This document shows positions 45,758-54,137 of a stretch of 64,000 bases of DNA, piece by piece. The position numbers and the translations under genes are program-made. This DNA comes from Pseudoxanthomonas sp. SE1 (lineage in GTDB: Bacteria > Pseudomonadota > Gammaproteobacteria > Xanthomonadales > Xanthomonadaceae): positions 1,603,001 through 1,667,000 of the forward strand of contig NZ_CP113783.1 in assembly GCF_029542205.1 (NCBI RefSeq), read 5' to 3'. How positions within the stretch are numbered: the first letter of the stretch is position 1; each line of letters starts with the position of its first letter. The notes below the pieces were generated by a model. The model ran no database searches. It was given only the letters and a program-made list of their open reading frames with translations, and was not told the origin of the DNA.

Positions 45758-47029
45758 ATGGCACGCATCGTCGTACTGGGTGCAGGCATCGGCGGCATGA
45801 GTGCCGCGTACGAACTGCGCGGCACGCTTGGCCAGGGCCCGGAGATCACGGTGATCGGCGAGGGCGACCGCTTCTCGTTCACGCCGTCCAATCCCTGGGT
45901 CGCCGTGGGCTGGCGCAAGCCGTCCGATGTCGAGATGCCGGTCGCCCGCTATCTGGCGAAGAAAAAGATCGCGTTCGAGGGTGCCGGCGCCGAGCGGGTC
46001 GAACCGGGCGACAACCGCGTGCTGCTGCGCGACGGGCGCTACGTCGATTACGACTATCTGGTGATCGCGACAGGGCCGCGGTTGGCCTTCGACGAGGTGC
46101 CGGGCCTGGGGCCTGAAGGTGGCTTCACCCAGTCGATCTGCACCACGCTGCATGCGACCACTGCGTGGCAGGCGTACCAGGCATTCCTCGAAAATCCGGG
46201 CCCGGTCGTCGTGGGCGCCGCGCCGATGGCCAGCTGCTTCGGGCCGGCGTACGAATTCGCGATGATCCTGGACAGCGACCTGCGCAAGCGGAAGCTGCGC
46301 GACAAGGTGCCGATCACCTACGTGAGCCCGGAACCGTACGTCGGACACATGGGGCTTGGAGGTGTCGGCGATTCCAAGGGCCTGATGGAATCGGAATTCC
46401 GCCAGCGCCACATCCGGTGGATCACCAACGCGAAGATCACGGCGGTGCGCGACGGCGAGATGGACGTGTCCGAAATGGACGACGCCGGCCAGCCGAAGAA
46501 GGCGCACACGCTGCCGTTCACGTATTCGATGGTGCTGCCGGCGTTCACCGGCGTGCCGGCCGTGCGCCAGGGCGAGGGGCTGTGCAATCCGCGCGGCTTC
46601 ATCCTGATCGACAAGCACCAGCGCAACCCCGCCTATCCCAACATCTTCTCGCTCGGGGTGTGCGTGGCCATCCCGCCGGTGGAGGCCACGCCGGTGCCGA
46701 CGGGCGCGCCGAAGACCGGCTTCATGATCGAGTCCATGGTCACGGCGGTGGCGCACAACATCCAGGCCGAACTGGCCGGCACGCCCGCCACGGCCGAAGC
46801 CACCTGGAATGCGATCTGCCTGGCCGACATGGGCGACACCGGCGCCGCCTTCGTGGCGCTGCCGCAGATGCCGCCCCGCAACGTCACCTGGGCCAAGGTC
46901 GGCAAGTGGGTGCACGTGGCCAAGATCGCGTTCGAGAAGTATTTCTTGATGAAGATCAAGTCGGGCAACACAGAACCGATCTACGAGAGATACGTGCTGA
47001 AGCTGCTCGGCATCATGCGCACCCGCTGA
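45758..47029 (+). CDS. sqr: sulfide:quinone oxidoreductase
   Basis: 423 residues. FAD-binding GAGIGG at residues 8-13. Redox cysteines C128 (SICTT), C160 (ASCFGPAYEF) and C354 (NAICLADMGD) match the three of Acidithiobacillus-type SQR; C302 (LGVCVAIPP) is an extra conserved one. The amphipathic C-terminus (KVGKWVHVAKIAFEKYFLMKIK) binds the membrane. It oxidises sulfide to sulfane sulfur and reduces quinone. The start is ATG 45758 with GGAGGGGAAGAC upstream; an in-frame ATG at 45671 overlaps the operator. First gene of a six-gene plus-strand run. Confidence 0.92.
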   Translation: MARIVVLGAGIGGMSAAYELRGTLGQGPEITVIGEGDRFSFTPSNPWVAVGWRKPSDVEMPVARYLAKKKIAFEGAGAERVEPGDNRVLLRDGRYVDYDYLVIATGPRLAFDEVPGLGPEGGFTQSICTTLHATTAWQAYQAFLENPGPVVVGAAPMASCFGPAYEFAMILDSDLRKRKLRDKVPITYVSPEPYVGHMGLGGVGDSKGLMESEFRQRHIRWITNAKITAVRDGEMDVSEMDDAGQPKKAHTLPFTYSMVLPAFTGVPAVRQGEGLCNPRGFILIDKHQRNPAYPNIFSLGVCVAIPPVEATPVPTGAPKTGFMIESMVTAVAHNIQAELAGTPATAEATWNAICLADMGDTGAAFVALPQMPPRNVTWAKVGKWVHVAKIAFEKYFLMKIKSGNTEPIYERYVLKLLGIMRTR

Positions 47030-47063
47030 TCCCCGTCCCCGAACCACTCCGGAGAACCCCACC

Positions 47064-47267
47064 ATGAACCTCGACCGTGCCGTCCTCGCCTTCGCCGGCG
47101 TGATGACCCTCGCCAGCCTGGCGCTGGCCCACTTCGTTTCGCCGCTGTGGCTGTGGTTCACCGTCTTCATCGGCGTGAACCTGCTGCAGGCCAGCGTCAC
47201 CGGCTTCTGTCCGGCGGCCATCGTCTTCCGCAAGCTGGGCGTGCGCGCCGGCTGCGCATTCAAGTGA
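47064..47267 (+). CDS. DUF2892 membrane protein
   Basis: 67 residues with two hydrophobic stretches (LAFAGVMTLASLALAHFVSP and LWLWFTVFIGVNLLQASVTGFCPA) and a GFCP..GVRAGCAF tail with two cysteines. DUF2892 is the membrane part of YgaP-type rhodaneses, here encoded alone, next to sqr. GGAG precedes the start by 11 bases. Possibly a sulfur-compound channel or anchor; function unproven. Confidence 0.84.
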   Translation: MNLDRAVLAFAGVMTLASLALAHFVSPLWLWFTVFIGVNLLQASVTGFCPAAIVFRKLGVRAGCAFK

Positions 47268-47281
47268 GTGTGGGGCCTGCC

Positions 47282-48355
47282 GTGAGTCGAACCGTGATGT
47301 CGTCGCGCCCGTTGTTGCCGCTGTTGCTGATGGTCGCGCTTGCCGCGTGCGGGCATGAAGAGTCCGCCGCGCCTCCCGCGCGCATCGACGGACTGCAGAC
47401 TTTCCAGGTGCATGCCGCCGACGCGGCGGACGGTCGCGCCTGGGAAGGCGTGGTGGAGGCCGTGCGGCAGGCGACGCTGTCGGCGCAGACGAACGGGCGC
47501 GTCATCGCCGTGTCGCGCGATGTCAACGATCGCGTGGCCGCTGGCGATGTACTGGTGCGGCTCAGTGCGGTCGAGCAGCAATCCGGTGTCGACGCCGCAC
47601 GCGCCCAGGTGCGCGCGGCGGAAGCGTCCGCGACCGAGGCGGAAGCCAACTATCAGCGCTTCGCCAACCTGGCCAAGGGTCAGTTCGTTTCCCGGGCGCA
47701 ACTGGACCAGGCCCGGATGGCGCGCGACTCGGCCCTCGCCGCGCGCGACGCCGCGCGTGCCCAGTTGGCGAATGCCGGCCAGCAGACCGACTACACCACC
47801 ATCCGCGCGCCCTATGCGGGCATCGTCGCCACCCGCGATGTCGAACCGGGCGAGAGCGTCGGCGTCGGTCAGACCCTGATGACCGTGTTCGCACCGGATG
47901 CGTTGCGCGTCGACGTCGCCGTGCCCCAGTCCGAAGCCGAGGCGATACGCGCCACCCCGGTGGCCACCGTCACGCTCGACAGCGGGCGACAGATCGAGGC
48001 CGATGATGTCACCGTCTTTCCCGCGGCCGACGCGTCTACCCATGCCGTGCGCGTCCGCGTGCAACTTCCCGCGCTCGATGCGCCGCCGCAACCGGGAGCT
48101 ACCGCCAAGGTGGCGTTTCCGGCAGTGAAAGGCGCCGCGTTCCCCCGTGTGCCCGCCAGCGCGCTGGTGCGCCGCGGCGAGGTGACGGCCGTCTATGTGC
48201 TCGTCGACGGCCGGCTTTCGCTGCGCCAGGTCAGGCTGGGTGAAGTCGCTGCCGAGCACGTCGATGTGATCTCGGGACTCAAACCCGGCGACACCGTCGC
48301 CACCGATCCGGTGGTCGCGCAGCAGGCGCTGGTCGCCGCGCGCAAGGAGCGCTGA
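47282..48355 (+). CDS. RND efflux adaptor (membrane fusion protein), lipoprotein
   Basis: About 357 residues. Lipoprotein signal with LAAC, a barrel-sandwich half (ATLSAQTNGRVIAVSRDVNDRVAAGDVLVRL), a helical hairpin (EQQSGVDAARAQV...AQLANAG), the second half (IRAPYAGIVATRDVEPGESVGVGQTL) and the adjacent barrels. It links the RND pump to an outer-membrane channel, which is not encoded here. The start is uncertain: GTG 47264 overlaps the previous stop, GTG 47282 follows TGGGG, ATG 47297 begins MSSRPLLPLLL. Confidence 0.86.
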   Translation: MSRTVMSSRPLLPLLLMVALAACGHEESAAPPARIDGLQTFQVHAADAADGRAWEGVVEAVRQATLSAQTNGRVIAVSRDVNDRVAAGDVLVRLSAVEQQSGVDAARAQVRAAEASATEAEANYQRFANLAKGQFVSRAQLDQARMARDSALAARDAARAQLANAGQQTDYTTIRAPYAGIVATRDVEPGESVGVGQTLMTVFAPDALRVDVAVPQSEAEAIRATPVATVTLDSGRQIEADDVTVFPAADASTHAVRVRVQLPALDAPPQPGATAKVAFPAVKGAAFPRVPASALVRRGEVTAVYVLVDGRLSLRQVRLGEVAAEHVDVISGLKPGDTVATDPVVAQQALVAARKER

Positions 48356-48356
48356 C

Positions 48357-51300
48357 ATGGCGCCGCTGACGTCGCCGCCGCGACTGGGCATCTCCGGCCG
48401 TATATCGCGCAGCTTCCAGGCCAATCCGCTGACGCCGATCCTCGCGCTGCTCGGCCTGTTGCTGGGCCTGGTGGCGGTGATGATCACGCCGCGCGAGGAA
48501 GAGCCGCAGATCGACGTCACCATGGCCAACGTCATCGTGCCGTTCCCGGGCGCGGATGCGCGCCAGGTCGAGCAGATGGTGACCTATCCGCTGGAGCAGA
48601 AGCTGTCGGAGATCGAGGAGATCAAGCACACGTATTCGATCAGCCGTCCCGGCATGGCGGTGCTGACGGTGGAGTTCGACGTGGGCGTCAAGCGCCAGCC
48701 CGCGCTGGTGCGGCTGTACGACAAGGTGTTCTCGAACCAGGACTGGATGCCGGCGAACCTCGGCGTGGGCCAGCCCATCATCAAGCCCAAGGGCATCGAC
48801 GACGTGCCGGTGATGGCGCTGACCCTGTGGACGGACGATCCGCAGCGCGGCGCACGCGACCTGGCCGAAGTGGCCCACACGCTGGAAACCGAACTCAAGC
48901 GCATCCCCGGCACGCGCGACGTGTTCACCCTCGGCGCGCCCGAGCGGGCGGTGATGGTGCAGCTCGACGCGGCGCGCCTAGCCAGCCATGGCCTGGCGGT
49001 GAACGATCTCTCTTCAGCGCTGCAGGCCGCCAACCTGGCGCGCCAGGCGGGTGAGCGCGTCGGTACGGATGGGGTGGTGCAGGTGACTTCGGGCCAGTTC
49101 CTGGCCGACCGCGCGGACGTGGCCGGCCTGGTGCTGGGCGTGGCGGGTGGCCAGCCAGTGCGGCTGGAAGATGTGGCGACAGTCAGCGATGCGGCCGACG
49201 CACCATCGAGCTATGTCTGGCACGGTGCGCCCGCGAAACGCGCAGGACCTTCCAGTGGCGTGGCGCCCGCGGTGACGCTGGCCATCGCCAAGAAGCCGGG
49301 CAGCAATGCGGCCGACATCACGTCCGCCGCCCTGGCGCGGGTGGACGCCTTGCGGGGCACCGTGATTCCCGACGGCATCCAGGTGGAGACCACGCGCGAC
49401 TATGGCCTCACGGCCAGCGACAAGGCGCAGACGCTGATCAAGAAGCTGGTCTTCGCCACCGGCTCGGTGGTGCTGCTGGTGCTGTTCGCGCTGGGCCGTC
49501 GCGAGGCCATCGTGATCGGCAGCGCGGTGGTACTGACGCTGGCGGTCACGCTGTTCGCGTCGTGGGCGATGGGCTTCACCCTCAATCGCGTGTCGCTGTT
49601 TGCGCTGATCTTCTCCATCGGCATCCTGGTGGACGATGCCATCGTGGTGGTCGAGAACATCCACCGGCACATGGCGCAGGGTGGCAAGTCGCTGGCCGAG
49701 GCCATTCCGCCGGCAGTGGACGAAGTGGGCGGTCCGACCATCCTGGCCACCTTCACCGTGATCGCGGCGTTGATGCCCATGGCCTTCGTCACCGGCCTGA
49801 TGGGGCCGTACATGCGGCCCATCCCGATCAATGCCTCGGTCGGCATGCTGCTGTCGCTGATGATCGCGCTGGTGGTGACGCCGTGGCTGTCGTTGAAGCT
49901 GCTCAAGCGACATGCGGTCGCGCATGCGGGCGAGGGCGCCGCCCACGGGCACGCGGAAGGCACCATGGCCGCGCGCCTGCATCGCCTGTTCGAACGCGTG
50001 ATGACGCCGTTCCTCGATGCCGGCGCAGGTGCGCGGCGCCGGCGCCTGCTGTTCGTCGCCATGGCCGCGCTGGTGGCGCTGGCCGCCAGCCTGGCGGTGT
50101 TCAAGCTGGTGGTGCTGAAGATGCTGCCGTTCGATAACAAGTCCGAACTGCAGATCGTGGTCGACCTGCCCGAAGGCCGCGCGCTGGAGGACACCAACGC
50201 CCTGCTGACCGAACTGGCCGGCGTGCTGGACCGCACGCCGGAAGTCCTGCACTACCAGGGCTATGCCGGCACGGCCGCACCGATCAACTTCAATGGACTG
50301 GTGCGGCAGTACTACCTGCGCGAGGGTGCGAACGTGGGCGACTTGCAGGTGAACCTGGTGGACCGCCACGACCGCGACCGCAAGAGCCACGAGATCGCCG
50401 TCGCCCTGCGCCCGCAGGTGGATGCGATCGGCCGTCGCCATGGCGCGTCGGTCAAGGTGGTGGAAGTGCCGCCCGGTCCGCCCGTGCTGTCGCCGATCGT
50501 CGCTGAAGTGTACGGGCCCGACTACGCCCGCCAGCGGCGGGTGGCGCGGGCGCTCGAACAGCGCTTCATGGCTACCGACGGCATCGTCGACGTGGACACC
50601 AGCGTGGAAGCCGATGCGCGTCGCGACATCCTGGTGATCGACCGCGTGCGGGCGGCGCGCCTGGGCGTGCCGCAGTCGGCGATCACCGAAACGATCGCCG
50701 CCGGCCTGTCGGGGCTGGACGCTACCCACGTGATCGACGGCGGCTCCAAGTATCCGCGCCCCATTCGCCTGCGCCTGCCGGTGGCCGACCAGGCTTCGCT
50801 CGACGGGCTTCTCGCGCTGCGGGTACGCGGCGGCAATGGTCAGCTGGTGCCGTTGTCGGAACTGGTGCAGGCGCGTTCCACCTGGTGGGATGGCGCCATC
50901 CACCACAAGGACCTGCTGCCGGTGGTGTACGTGATGGGCGACGAGAGCGGCACCGTCGACAGTCCGCTGTACGGCATGTTCGACCTGGTCGGCCAGATCG
51001 CCGACAACGCCATCGACGGACAGCAGGTGGCGCAGTTCTTCATCCGCCAGCCCCCCGACACCACCGCCTTCGGCATCAAGTGGGATGGCGAGTGGCAGAT
51101 CACGTACGAGACCTTCCGCGACATGGGCATCGCTTACGCGGCCGGCATGGTGTTGATCTACCTGCTGGTGGTGGCCTACTTCCGCAACTACGTGGTGCCG
51201 CTGGTGATCATGGCGCCCATCCCGCTGACCGTGATCGGCGTGATGCCGGGCCACGCCCTGCTGGGCGCGCAGTTCACCGCCACCAGCATGATCGGCATGA

Positions 51301-51608
51301 TCGCGCTGGCGGGCATCATCGTGCGCAACTCGATCCTGCTGGTGGACTTCATCAACCATCTGGTCGAGCGCGGGCAGACGCTCGAATCGGCGGTCGTCGA
51401 CGCCTGCGCAGTGCGCGCACAGCCGATCGCATTGACCGCACTGGCGGCGATGGCGGGTGCGTTCTTCATCCTGGACGACCCCATCTTCAATGGCCTGGCG
51501 ATCTCGCTGATCTTCGGCATCCTGGTGTCCACGGTGCTGACGCTGGTGGTGATCCCGCTGCTGTACTACGGGCTGAAACATCGCGCGCACAAGGAAGGAA
51601 CCGCATGA
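48357..51608 (+). CDS. RND-family efflux permease
   Basis: 1083 residues, full-length RND with twelve membrane helices in two halves and two periplasmic loops. First loop opens with EEEPQIDVTMANVIVPFPGADARQVEQMVTYPLEQKL; proton-relay acidic pair in GILVDDAIVVVENIHRH (helix 4). Closest in pattern to the heavy-metal or aromatic-solvent (CusA/CzcA to AcrB-like) group without the metal Met triad clearly visible. Substrate not known. Follows its adaptor by one base and overlaps the DUF3365 gene (ATGA). Confidence 0.92.
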   Translation: MAPLTSPPRLGISGRISRSFQANPLTPILALLGLLLGLVAVMITPREEEPQIDVTMANVIVPFPGADARQVEQMVTYPLEQKLSEIEEIKHTYSISRPGMAVLTVEFDVGVKRQPALVRLYDKVFSNQDWMPANLGVGQPIIKPKGIDDVPVMALTLWTDDPQRGARDLAEVAHTLETELKRIPGTRDVFTLGAPERAVMVQLDAARLASHGLAVNDLSSALQAANLARQAGERVGTDGVVQVTSGQFLADRADVAGLVLGVAGGQPVRLEDVATVSDAADAPSSYVWHGAPAKRAGPSSGVAPAVTLAIAKKPGSNAADITSAALARVDALRGTVIPDGIQVETTRDYGLTASDKAQTLIKKLVFATGSVVLLVLFALGRREAIVIGSAVVLTLAVTLFASWAMGFTLNRVSLFALIFSIGILVDDAIVVVENIHRHMAQGGKSLAEAIPPAVDEVGGPTILATFTVIAALMPMAFVTGLMGPYMRPIPINASVGMLLSLMIALVVTPWLSLKLLKRHAVAHAGEGAAHGHAEGTMAARLHRLFERVMTPFLDAGAGARRRRLLFVAMAALVALAASLAVFKLVVLKMLPFDNKSELQIVVDLPEGRALEDTNALLTELAGVLDRTPEVLHYQGYAGTAAPINFNGLVRQYYLREGANVGDLQVNLVDRHDRDRKSHEIAVALRPQVDAIGRRHGASVKVVEVPPGPPVLSPIVAEVYGPDYARQRRVARALEQRFMATDGIVDVDTSVEADARRDILVIDRVRAARLGVPQSAITETIAAGLSGLDATHVIDGGSKYPRPIRLRLPVADQASLDGLLALRVRGGNGQLVPLSELVQARSTWWDGAIHHKDLLPVVYVMGDESGTVDSPLYGMFDLVGQIADNAIDGQQVAQFFIRQPPDTTAFGIKWDGEWQITYETFRDMGIAYAAGMVLIYLLVVAYFRNYVVPLVIMAPIPLTVIGVMPGHALLGAQFTATSMIGMIALAGIIVRNSILLVDFINHLVERGQTLESAVVDACAVRAQPIALTALAAMAGAFFILDDPIFNGLAISLIFGILVSTVLTLVVIPLLYYGLKHRAHKEGTA

Positions 51609-52273
51609 GTGCTCCAGACCTCCGTCGGCTGCTGTGGGTGGCATGTCTGGCGGGCGCCGCCGCTTGCACTTCCGCAGCCGGGGACGGCGGCCGGGTCGCC
51701 GCCACAGGGCAGGCGACCAGCGCAACGCCCCTGTCGTCGGCCGATCCGGCTCTCGACCGCGCGAAGGCGGCGGCCCAGGCCTTCAGCGGTCGCCTGCGCG
51801 GCCGCCTGCAGGCCGCGATGCAGACCGGCGGACCCACCGCTGCCGTCGAGGTCTGCCAGGCCGAGGCGCCGGCCATCGCGGACGCGGTGATGACCGAGCA
51901 CGGCGTGCGCCTGGGCCGCGTCGCGCTGCCCGGGCGCCACCGCAACGCCGGACAGGCCGCCGAAGGTTGGCAACTCGCCACGCTGGAAGCCTTCCAGCAA
52001 GCCGTCCTGGAGGGTGCGCCTGCCGCGGAGCAGATGTCGGTGGTCCGCGAAGGTCTTCCCGAAGGTATCGCCTTGCGCATGATGCGCGGCATCGCCACCG
52101 AACCCGGTTGCCTGGCCTGCCATGGCACCAAGATGGCTCCGCAGGTCCGCGCGGCCATCGCGGCGCATTATCCTGACGATGCGGCCACCGGTTTTGCGGT
52201 GGGCGACCTGCGCGGCGGGCTATGGGTCGAAGTGCCCGCCGCTGCCCATACTCCCGACGAGGCTACGCGATGA
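51605..52273 (+). CDS. DUF3365 one-heme c-type lipoprotein
   Basis: 222 residues. Signal peptide with Cys21 as likely lipidation site (GAAAC). The Tll0287-like fold: KAAAQAFSGRLRGRLQAAMQTGGPTAAVEVCQAEAPAIADAV, and one heme-c site C169-L-A-C172-H173 (GCLACHGTK). Probably a periplasmic redox sensor or electron carrier. It overlaps the RND gene by ATGA and the OsmC gene by ATGA. Its presence in a sulfide operon is unusual and may mean electron flow linked to sulfide or reactive sulfur. Confidence 0.85.
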   Translation: MSAPDLRRLLWVACLAGAAACTSAAGDGGRVAATGQATSATPLSSADPALDRAKAAAQAFSGRLRGRLQAAMQTGGPTAAVEVCQAEAPAIADAVMTEHGVRLGRVALPGRHRNAGQAAEGWQLATLEAFQQAVLEGAPAAEQMSVVREGLPEGIALRMMRGIATEPGCLACHGTKMAPQVRAAIAAHYPDDAATGFAVGDLRGGLWVEVPAAAHTPDEATR

Positions 52274-52752
52274 GTACCGACGCACCGATCCGCATCACTC
52301 TGGAACAGGAAGAGGACTACAGCTTCCGCATCCGCTTCGACGACACCACCATCGCCGATCTGATGACCGACGAGCCCGAGCCGCTGGGCAAGGGCGAAGG
52401 CCCGAATCCGACGCGGCTGCTGGTGTCGGCCGTGGCCAACTGCCTGTCGGCCAGCCTGCTGTTCGCGCTGCGCAAGTTCAAGAACACGCCGGGCAAGCTG
52501 GTGACCCATGCCACCGCGGAGCTGGTGCGCAACGAGCAGGGCAGGCTGCGCGTGGGCCACATCCATGCCGACATCCGGCTCGCGGAAGCCGGCACGGCGC
52601 ATGCGTCGCTGGAGCGCATCCTGGCCCAGTTCGAGAACTTCTGCGTGGTGACGGAGAGCGTCCGCCACGGGATCGATGTGTCCGTCAGCATCACCGATGC
52701 CGACGGCGTCCAGCTGCATGGCACCGCGCGGGCGGACCACGGCGAGTCGTGA
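52270..52752 (+). CDS. OsmC-family peroxiredoxin-like protein
   Basis: 160 residues. Core OsmC: NPTRLLVSAVANCLSASLLFALRKF with C58, and NFCVVTESVRHG with C125, the two cysteines that reduce organic peroxides or persulfides. Last gene of the sqr run, coupled by ATGA to the DUF3365 gene. A paired repeat follows 11 bases after its stop. Confidence 0.88.
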   Translation: MSTDAPIRITLEQEEDYSFRIRFDDTTIADLMTDEPEPLGKGEGPNPTRLLVSAVANCLSASLLFALRKFKNTPGKLVTHATAELVRNEQGRLRVGHIHADIRLAEAGTAHASLERILAQFENFCVVTESVRHGIDVSVSITDADGVQLHGTARADHGES

Positions 52753-52763
52753 GGCTGGCTGCT

Positions 52764-52834
52764 CTTGTGGGAGCGACGCAAGTCGCGATGAAGCGTCACC
52801 GCTGCCCCTTCGCGACTTGCGTCGCTTCCACAAG
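52764..52834. repeat. paired palindromic repeat, 25-bp arms with one mismatch
   Basis: Arms 52764-52788 (CTTGTGGGAGCGACGCAAGT...) and 52810-52834 are reverse complements except one base. Same family as 22670, 41230 and 53980 but with GACGCAAGTC replacing GACGTAAGTC. It closes the sqr operon and precedes the LacI gene. Confidence 0.88.
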
Positions 52835-52932
52835 GCAGGGGAAGGACCGCGCTCGCCTCGCGCTCCCGGATCGCCGCCGACCATCGGGCGTGGCATGATC
52901 CGGTCCTCCGCAGTCCGTATCCGAAGCCATCC

Positions 52933-53970
52933 GTGATCGCGCCCATCAAGGGGAAGGCCACCTCGCTGGACATCGCCCACCTGGCGGGCGTGTCCCAGCC
53001 CACCGTGTCGCGCGCGCTGCGCGGCAGCCCGATGGTCAACGAGGAGACGCGCAAGCGCATCCTGGCCATCGCCGAGCAGCTGAACTACAAGGTCGACAAG
53101 AACGCCTCCAACCTGCGCCGCCAGCATTCCGGCACCCTGGCGCTGCTGTTCTTCGAAGACCCCACCCCGGACGAGTCGTCCATCAACCCGTTCTTCCTGT
53201 CCATGCTGGGCAGCATCACGCGCGCCTGTGCGCTGCGCGGCTACGACCTGCTGATCTCGTTCCAGCAGCTGTCGACCGACTGGCAGGCCGACTACGAGGA
53301 CAGCAAGAAGGCCGACGGCATCATCCTGCTGGGTTATGGCGATTACCTCGAATCGCGCGGCCGGCTGGAGCGGCTGGTGGAGCAGGGCACCCACTTCGTG
53401 CGCTGGGGCGCCGTGCAGCCGGGTACGCCGGGCGTGTCGATCGGGTGCGACAACACCCAGGGCGGGCATGACATCACCGCGCACCTCATCGAACAGGGGC
53501 GCCGCCGCATCGCCTTCCTCGGGCACGCGTCCAACCACTATCCGGAGTTCTTCGAGCGCTACCTCGGGCACCGGCAGGCACTGGACGCCGCAGGCGTCGA
53601 GTCGGACAGCGCCCTCCAGGTGGATGCCATCACCACCGAGCAGTCCGGCCACGAAGCCGCCTGCGAACTGCTCGCACGTGGCGTGCCGTTCGATGCGATC
53701 TTCGCGGCCAGCGACCTGATCGCGGCGGGCGCGATGAAGGCCTTGCTCGAGCGTGGCCTGCGCGTGCCGGAAGATATCGCCGTGGCCGGTTTCGATGACA
53801 TTCCGCTGGCCAGCTTCGTCAACCCCGGCCTGTCCACGGTGCAGCAGGACACCAAGCGCGCGGGTGCATTGCTGGTCGAGACATTGTTGGCGCTGATCAA
53901 TGGTGAACCGGCGGAAAGCCAGACCATCCCGGTCCGGCTGGCGCTGCGCGGGTCGACCGCTGCAAAGTGA
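52933..53970 (+). CDS. LacI-family regulator of the alpha-glucan locus
   Basis: 345 residues starting at GTG. N-terminal helix-turn-helix (SLDIAHLAGVSQPTVSRALRG), hinge helix, and a periplasmic-binding-like effector domain (LALLFFEDP..., DGIILLGYGD, FDAIFAASDLIAAGAMKALLERG). It lies head to tail towards the amylase, transporter and glucosidase genes and is the likely reader of the 19-bp sites at 57452 and 60295. A malto-oligosaccharide effector is inferred from context. Confidence 0.85.
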   Translation: MIAPIKGKATSLDIAHLAGVSQPTVSRALRGSPMVNEETRKRILAIAEQLNYKVDKNASNLRRQHSGTLALLFFEDPTPDESSINPFFLSMLGSITRACALRGYDLLISFQQLSTDWQADYEDSKKADGIILLGYGDYLESRGRLERLVEQGTHFVRWGAVQPGTPGVSIGCDNTQGGHDITAHLIEQGRRRIAFLGHASNHYPEFFERYLGHRQALDAAGVESDSALQVDAITTEQSGHEAACELLARGVPFDAIFAASDLIAAGAMKALLERGLRVPEDIAVAGFDDIPLASFVNPGLSTVQQDTKRAGALLVETLLALINGEPAESQTIPVRLALRGSTAAK

Positions 53971-53979
53971 GGGCCCCGT

Positions 53980-54119
53980 TGTAGGAGCGACGTAAGTCGC
54001 GACCGGATGCCATCAGCCCGCTTTGGCGCTCGACGTCATGGACGAAATTTCGTTGCGGGCACGCGAACATGCGCTCATGGCATGCGTAGTCTGCGGTCGC
54101 GACTTACGTCGCTCCTACA
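53980..54119. repeat. paired palindromic repeat, perfect 25-bp arms
   Basis: Arms 53980-54004 (TGTAGGAGCGACGTAAGTCG...) and 54095-54119 are exact reverse complements around 90 bases. It lies between the convergent lacI-type and amylase genes and may terminate both. Confidence 0.88.
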
Positions 54120-54137
54120 GTACAGAAGGCATTGACC

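Noticed and set aside
45683..48535. Minus-strand open frame of 950 codons opposite sqr and the RND adaptor
   Set aside because: Crosses the operator region and three real plus-strand genes, no family features.
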